From contig JALWEA010000530.1 of NCBI GenBank assembly GCA_027039465.1, positions 1 through 7,561 on the forward strand: a DNA stretch of 7,561 nucleotides, in the 5' to 3' direction. The DNA is from Calditrichia bacterium (GTDB taxonomy: Bacteria > Calditrichota > Calditrichia > Calditrichales > Calditrichaceae). This document shows positions 5,817-7,561 of this stretch, piece by piece. The notes beneath the pieces were generated by a model that ran no database searches, had not been told where the DNA came from, and worked only from the letters and a program-made list of their open reading frames with translations. Both the position numbers and the translations under genes were made by a program. Position 1 is the stretch's first letter. Every line of letters begins with the position of its first letter.

Positions 5817-5870
5817 AAAATACGAAAATACCTTAAATTCATTTTTAGTATTTTATGAAAATACTAAAAA
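5817..5870. repeat. Perfect 13-bp AT-only inverted repeat with extra AAAATAC copies
   Basis: TTTTTAGTATTTT (5842-5854) and AAAATACTAAAAA (5858-5870) are perfect inverted copies around the 3-nt centre ATG. Two more direct AAAATAC copies lie just upstream (5817-5823 and 5825-5831), giving four copies in 54 bp. There is no GC stem or T run after it, so it is a poor terminator. It ends 25 bp before the ATG of the DUF4143 ATPase gene. A weak promoter (TTGCGT 5811-5816, 17 bp, TAAATT 5834-5839) would start transcription at the left arm, so the palindrome may be an operator. The repeat is seen directly; its role is inferred. Confidence 0.7.
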
Positions 5871-5894
5871 AGTCAATAATTGCTAAGGATTTTT

Positions 5895-7163
5895 ATGATC
5901 AATTTGTTAAAATTCAATCGTCACTGGGACGATGGCTTTTATTATCCTTATCCTCGTAAAAGAGAAATTTTCAATACCTTAATTAAAAAAAAGGATCAGC
6001 GACAAATCGTTGAAATTTTGGGCCTTCGGCGTACCGGTAAAACAACGCTTCTCTTCCAATTAATCAATCATTTAAAAGAAAAATCAATATCGCCTAAGCA
6101 ACTGTGGTATTTTACTTTTGATGAAGCGATTTACGATTTGGATGAGCTTTTTACCGCTTTCAAAAAACAAACCGGTGTTGATTTTAAGAAAACCAAGGTC
6201 TTTATTTTCCTGGATGAAATTCAAAAGTTGCCCGATTTTCAGTCTAAAATTAAAATCTATTACGATTTGTATCCGGAAATTAAGTTTTTCATTTCAGGCT
6301 CAATGTCCTTATTCATTCGCAAAAAAGCGCAGGAAAGTCTTGCCGGACGTACGGTGCAAATTATTTTAAAACCGTTAAGTTTCAGGGAATTTCTTGATTT
6401 TGATCAAAAGCAGGAAATGATAAAAAATCCGGAACTTTATTGGCAGGAAATCGAAATAGCATTTGAGCGCTACCTTCATCGGCAGTTTATTGAAACGATT
6501 CAAATGGATGATGATTCAGCCGACGAGTATTTAAAATCAATTCTAAAAAAGGTCGTGTTTGAAGATATCCCTACTTTGTATTCTGTGGAGAATCCTTCTG
6601 TCCTTTTTGCCATTTTGAATTTAATCGCCACTTATCCCGGTCTCTATTTACATCATGAAACATTAGCCAGCGACTTAAAAATCTCACAGCCAACTTTTGC
6701 CAAATATTTGACCATTTTGGAGGAAGCGTTCCTGATTAAAATTTTATTTAATTTTACCGGCAATATGATCACGTCTCAGAAAAAATTAAAACGGGCTTAT
6801 TTGGCCTCTCCGTCTTTCGCTTTGTCTTTAAATCCTCAATCCGATTCGGGATTAATTGTTGAGAACTATTATCTTTCTCAAAACGACGTGTCCTTTTTCT
6901 GGAGAGACCCTTACAAACATGAAGTGGATTTTGTAGCACAAAAAGACAATGCGCCTTTACCCATCGAAATTAAATTCAAAAAGGAAATACGAAATATCGA
7001 TTTACGCAACTTAAAACTTTTCATTCGCAAATTTAAACCGAAAGAGGCATGGATTTTAACGAGAAATCAGGAAGAGCAAATAATTTCTCTTTCGGACGTT
7101 CCTGTCCGTTTGAAAAGTATTTACAAAGACGGGCTTAATCAAACGACAAATCAAATAGAATAA
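5895..7163 (+). CDS. AAA-family ATPase with C-terminal DUF4143 (PD-(D/E)XK-like) domain
   Basis: This 422-residue protein is a full-length member of the AAA_14/DUF4143 family. The ATPase part shows Walker A GLRRTGKTT (43-51), Walker B VFIFLDEI (102-109), a sensor-like FFISGSMSLF (131-140) and the typical GRTVQIILKPLSFREFL (151-167). A winged-helix segment (about 236-285, including LASDLKISQPTFAKYLTIL) follows and may bind DNA. The C-terminal domain keeps the nuclease-like pattern: Glu323 in VEN, Asp345 in HEVDFV and Glu358/Lys360 in PIEIKFK. These proteins are widespread, often multicopy and of unclear role. I choose the ATG at 5895, with AAGGA 5 nt upstream; a TTG at 5880 would add five residues but lacks a site. 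The gene follows a palindrome, is probably transcribed separately, and overlaps the end of hutI by 13 bp. Confidence 0.93.
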   Translation: MINLLKFNRHWDDGFYYPYPRKREIFNTLIKKKDQRQIVEILGLRRTGKTTLLFQLINHLKEKSISPKQLWYFTFDEAIYDLDELFTAFKKQTGVDFKKTKVFIFLDEIQKLPDFQSKIKIYYDLYPEIKFFISGSMSLFIRKKAQESLAGRTVQIILKPLSFREFLDFDQKQEMIKNPELYWQEIEIAFERYLHRQFIETIQMDDDSADEYLKSILKKVVFEDIPTLYSVENPSVLFAILNLIATYPGLYLHHETLASDLKISQPTFAKYLTILEEAFLIKILFNFTGNMITSQKKLKRAYLASPSFALSLNPQSDSGLIVENYYLSQNDVSFFWRDPYKHEVDFVAQKDNAPLPIEIKFKKEIRNIDLRNLKLFIRKFKPKEAWILTRNQEEQIISLSDVPVRLKSIYKDGLNQTTNQIE

Positions 7164-7561
7164 ACCACTTCACCCTTTTTAATTGTCATCACGGTGTGAT
7201 TAATCCCGTAATGGTAGGGCAAATAATTCAGATTCGGAATATCCAGCGCCACCAAATCCGCTTGCTTGCCGACTTCGATACCGCCCAGCCGATCTTGCAG
7301 CCCCAATGATTTTGCGGGAACGTACGTGCCGGCCCAAAGCAACTCTTCCGGCAGCATTTTTAATTTTAAAGCGCCAATTGTCCACATCAACTGGAAATTT
7401 TGGGTGGTTGAACTTCCGGGATTAAAATCCGTGGAAATGGCCACCTGGCAACCGGCTTCGATCATTTTGCGCGCCGGAGCGTAATGATCTTTGCCTAGGA
7501 AAAAAGTCGTTCCCGGCAAAAGAACCGGAATAACGCCCGAAGCCGCCAAAGCCTCGATTCC
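7151..7561 (-). CDS. hutI: Imidazolonepropionase, C-terminal part
   Basis: This gene enters from the right edge; only the last 136 codons are visible, about a third of the usual 400-420 residues. HutI is a metal-dependent amidohydrolase that opens the ring of 4-imidazolone-5-propanoate to give N-formimino-L-glutamate, the third step of histidine degradation in the cytoplasm. In the visible part are PVLLPGTTFFL (12-22), VAISTDFNPGSS (40-51) whose Asp45 is the expected metal ligand, LGGIEVGKQADLVALDIPN (92-110) and YLPYHYGINH (113-122), followed by IKKGEVV near the end. The LPYHxGxNH ending is typical of HutI and separates it from other amidohydrolases. Its stop lies inside the convergent ATPase gene (13-bp overlap), and I see no intrinsic terminator. 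Other hut genes, if present, must lie to the right. Confidence 0.93.
   Translation of the reverse strand, partial: GIEALAASGVIPVLLPGTTFFLGKDHYAPARKMIEAGCQVAISTDFNPGSSTTQNFQLMWTIGALKLKMLPEELLWAGTYVPAKSLGLQDRLGGIEVGKQADLVALDIPNLNYLPYHYGINHTVMTIKKGEVVYSI

Noticed and set aside
5842..5870. The AT-only palindrome as an intrinsic terminator of the DUF72 gene
   Set aside because: The stem contains only two G-C pairs and is followed by AAGTCAATAAT rather than a T run, unlike the real terminator at 2346-2370.
1..7561. CRISPR array, transposon ends or integrase attachment site
   Set aside because: I found no regularly spaced long repeats, no transposase or recombinase gene and no tRNA gene in the window.

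Overview
The window is dense bacterial chromosome of moderate to low G+C, with strong Shine-Dalgarno sites and short or overlapping gene junctions. No rRNA, tRNA, transposase, integrase or CRISPR array is visible. The gene mix is mobAB, a Hsp20, a GH171/NamZ-type lipoprotein, imidazolonepropionase, two DUF72 proteins (one of the CCGFP subtype I associate with archaea and thermophiles) and a DUF4143 ATPase. This would fit a Caldithrix-like or other FCB-group bacterium, possibly thermophilic. That placement is a low-confidence inference, because no phylogenetic marker gene is present.

Layout. (1) Positions 1-1498, minus strand: a probable three-gene operon of a YccU-like CoA-binding protein, a classical DUF72/YecE protein and the N-terminus of a NamZ-type exo-N-acetylmuramidase lipoprotein that runs off the left edge. 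(2) 1499-1875: an AT-rich divergent intergenic region with a near-consensus sigma-54 promoter and phased TGTCA repeats, reading into (3) a monocistronic Hsp20 gene on the plus strand (1876-2319) that ends at a clear intrinsic terminator. (4) 2414-4116, minus strand: a tight operon of a SLATT-like two-transmembrane protein, mobA (TTG start) and mobB. (5) 4117-4391: a divergent promoter region. (6) 4392-5807, plus strand: an acidic helical protein of unknown function followed by the second, archaeal-like DUF72 protein. (7) 5808-5894: a perfect 13-bp AT-only inverted repeat with further AAAATAC repeats, directly before (8) a DUF4143-type AAA ATPase (5895-7163). (9) 7151-7561, minus strand: the C-terminus of imidazolonepropionase (hutI), whose end overlaps the ATPase gene tail to tail.

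How the genes work together. MobA and MobB act in the same step, making the guanine-dinucleotide form of molybdenum cofactor, but no molybdoenzyme lies in the window. NamZ would recycle peptidoglycan fragments, and HutI belongs to histidine degradation. The other neighbours have no known common pathway. I do not see a complete new system. The best leads are sigma-54 control of the small heat-shock gene, the SLATT-like membrane protein without a visible nucleotide-sensing partner but co-transcribed with mobAB, the unknown acidic protein paired with an archaeal-type DUF72 protein, and the palindrome in front of the DUF4143 ATPase.
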